DNA of 64,000 nucleotides, from the NCBI RefSeq assembly GCF_000368685.1, contig NZ_KB849628.1, forward strand, positions 388,442 through 452,441, in the 5' to 3' direction. This document shows positions 62,455-64,000 of the stretch, one piece after another. Positions within the stretch are counted from its first letter, which is position 1. Each line of letters opens with the position of its first letter. The stretch comes from Acinetobacter baylyi DSM 14961 = CIP 107474. Lineage in GTDB: Bacteria; Pseudomonadota; Gammaproteobacteria; Pseudomonadales; Moraxellaceae. The position numbers were made by a program, and so were the translations under genes. The notes under the pieces are model-generated. The model did not search any database, was not told where the DNA came from, and was given only the letters and a program-made list of their open reading frames with translations.

Positions 62455-64000
62455 TTATTGTATTTGCAGAGCACGTTTAAGTGGATTACAGGTGCGTCCA
62501 AAACTCGACGGCATGCTTCCTATTCGATTATTCTGCTCTAGAAGCGGATGAATCAATTTTTTATAAGGCCATTCTTCTTGCTCGAAAAGTAGATCATGCA
62601 GTTGCGTTCGAGCTTGATCTGAAAATGGAACATGATCCAGCGCCTGTTTTAAGGCCTGTGCCAAAACAGTCCACAATTCGGATTCGCTCAAGTCATAATA
62701 GCTTGCAATACTCTCTAGAATACTGGATAGATTGACCTGAATGCCTAGCGTTTGTAGATAGGTCATCAGCTCATCAACAGTGTCATAATACAAAGTAATT
62801 CTAAAGTCATGTGGACTTAAATACTTCGGATCTGAGAGCCCTGCCTGCTGCATCCACGGTAAATGAATTCGAACAGAGTCATGATCACGAAGTAAGAAGC
62901 CACTAAAATGCCCAGCTTTAAGTACAACACAAATATTCTGGCCATGAATTTCCCCCATGAGCCCCATTCGGAAAAGTCTTAAGTTCACCTCAAAAAAATC
63001 ATGACATAAATTGAAAAACACTTCTCGAATACGTTCTGGCGTTGTATCTGCATATTGCCATTTCATGATCAAATCAAAAACAGATAAATTATTATGGGTC
63101 AATTGACCCAGACTTGCCATCGGGATCACTTGGTAAGGCGAATCCATCAATTCGGCAGGAACCTGACGACGTTGAGCAGCTAAATGCATCGGACGTTCAT
63201 CAAACAATGTTAGATTATCTGGATGTAAAAGATCTGGTTGATCAGGTAAATACCCCCACCATTGATTTTCATTACATAACCATAAGCGCTGTGCCAAAAC
63301 GGCGTCATGTATCTTGGCTTGCTCTAATAACTGCTGGTTTTTTTGTCCATTAATCATTTTTACAATGGGCAAATAACGTAATGAACCTAAGGATTTAACC
63401 GCTAAAGGCAATTTCAGATGATCTGGTGAGTGCTTTTGATACACCAAACTTCTCAGTGAAGAACTGGCATAAAAATCATCACTAAGAAACTGCAATGGCA
63501 TAATCGTATGAGCTCTAATTTCGTCTTTAAAATATTTGTGTAATACATGCTCAAATTGCCAGGCATGTATAGGCAATGCCATATAGCTTGAGTCAAGATT
63601 TTTATGCTCTAGTTCCATTTGAAGTGCATCAAACTGAGCGCCATTTAAAAAAATATGAGCGGGCTGTTGTGTGTCACGGTCTAGAATATCTTTCCCATAC
63701 ACCAGTTTATCTTTTTTGATTGCCACCCAGCGAACTTCTATTTTTTGCTGGAACTCAGGACTAAAATTCTGATATTCAGAGTCTGAAAAACCATCTTTCA
63801 GTTTTGCTAATGGATGATAAGGTCTATCACGTAGTGCAGCGTATTGCTCAAACTGTAAAAATAAATCAGATGGACATTGCTCTGGGCAAAGTTGATACGA
63901 AATAGAGCAATTTTGGCTTAATTTAAACTGTTCGATACTTTGTGCAAGATCTTGAGCAAACTGTTGTAATTTCTGCTTGTCACATTTCTCAAATATACCT
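62455..64000 (-). CDS. IucA/IucC-family NIS siderophore synthetase (partial, N-terminus outside the window)
   Basis: An NRPS-independent siderophore synthetase that joins a carboxylate such as citrate to an amine using ATP. About 515 residues are visible and the frame stays open to the window edge, so the start lies outside. RPYHPLAKLKDGFSDSEYQN (20 residues) is the ATP-binding HP..K...G motif; ALPIHAWQFEH, SSLRSLVY and KLPLAVKSLGSLRYLP follow. GEIHGQNICVVLK (H-x-Q-N) and LLRDHDSVRIH are the metal/ATP sites. An internal GTG at 63726 is not the start. The C-terminal part is full length. Confidence 0.9.
   Translation of the reverse strand, partial: GIFEKCDKQKLQQFAQDLAQSIEQFKLSQNCSISYQLCPEQCPSDLFLQFEQYAALRDRPYHPLAKLKDGFSDSEYQNFSPEFQQKIEVRWVAIKKDKLVYGKDILDRDTQQPAHIFLNGAQFDALQMELEHKNLDSSYMALPIHAWQFEHVLHKYFKDEIRAHTIMPLQFLSDDFYASSSLRSLVYQKHSPDHLKLPLAVKSLGSLRYLPIVKMINGQKNQQLLEQAKIHDAVLAQRLWLCNENQWWGYLPDQPDLLHPDNLTLFDERPMHLAAQRRQVPAELMDSPYQVIPMASLGQLTHNNLSVFDLIMKWQYADTTPERIREVFFNLCHDFFEVNLRLFRMGLMGEIHGQNICVVLKAGHFSGFLLRDHDSVRIHLPWMQQAGLSDPKYLSPHDFRITLYYDTVDELMTYLQTLGIQVNLSSILESIASYYDLSESELWTVLAQALKQALDHVPFSDQARTQLHDLLFEQEEWPYKKLIHPLLEQNNRIGSMPSSFGRTCNPLKRALQIQ

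Overview
The window looks like chromosomal DNA of an Acinetobacter species (Gammaproteobacteria, Moraxellaceae). The evidence is an AT-rich sequence, a BlsA-type BLUF photoreceptor, a periplasmic glutaminase-asparaginase of the Acinetobacter/Pseudomonas type, a glnD-dapC pair, a 476-residue AlaA-like aminotransferase, and an NIS siderophore locus of the acinetoferrin/baumannoferrin kind. I cannot fix the species. I saw no rRNA, tRNA, CRISPR array, insertion sequence or prophage. The only clearly decayed genes are gltJ, which has an in-frame stop, and a short yddG-like remnant.

Layout. 1-2229 (minus): glutamate/aspartate ABC importer genes gltK (cut by the window edge), gltJ (in-frame UGA) and gltI. 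2840-3604 (minus): a glutathione S-transferase. 3964-10415 (plus): one tight operon of two SfnB-family flavin oxidoreductases, an NtaA/DszA-type FMN monooxygenase and a MetQ-MetN-MetI importer. It is most simply read as uptake plus desulfurisation of an organosulfur compound. 10515-19329: housekeeping genes ychF, sodA (with a Fur box), purT, glnD and dapC, with several small secreted or lipoprotein genes between them. 19397-24773 (minus): an RcnB-like protein, an iron-regulated TonB receptor, a LysE exporter, an AraC regulator, glutathione peroxidase and msrB. 25005-36407 (plus): AlaA-like aminotransferase, ansB, dnaE, trmJ, cysE and two lipoproteins, one of them a lipase. 36445-49407: a haem-oxygenase-like diiron protein, a diguanylate cyclase, a Fur-box DUF4198 protein, queH, two hydrolase/transporter genes, a FabH-like synthase, hrpA and ahpC.

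49951-53546 (minus) is the most intriguing region. It is a four-gene translationally linked cassette: a thermostable-hemolysin-family protein, an AMP-forming ligase, a haem-oxygenase-like diiron oxidase and a short-chain dehydrogenase. I read it as a small-molecule pathway whose product I cannot name. A Fur-like palindrome lies upstream of it, and a candidate small RNA with its own promoter and terminator lies just downstream.

53931-57904 is an accessory stretch: a cupin, an unknown membrane protein, a BLUF sensor, two unknown or DUF proteins, a lipoprotein and the yddG remnant. 58113-64000 (minus) is a siderophore locus: IutA-type receptor with a Fur box, IucB/RhbD-like acyltransferase, RraA-like protein, FhuF-like ferric reductase and an IucA/IucC synthetase that runs off the window.

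Iron is the common theme. Three good Fur boxes (sodA, DUF4198, siderophore receptor) and two or three weaker ones are spread across the window.
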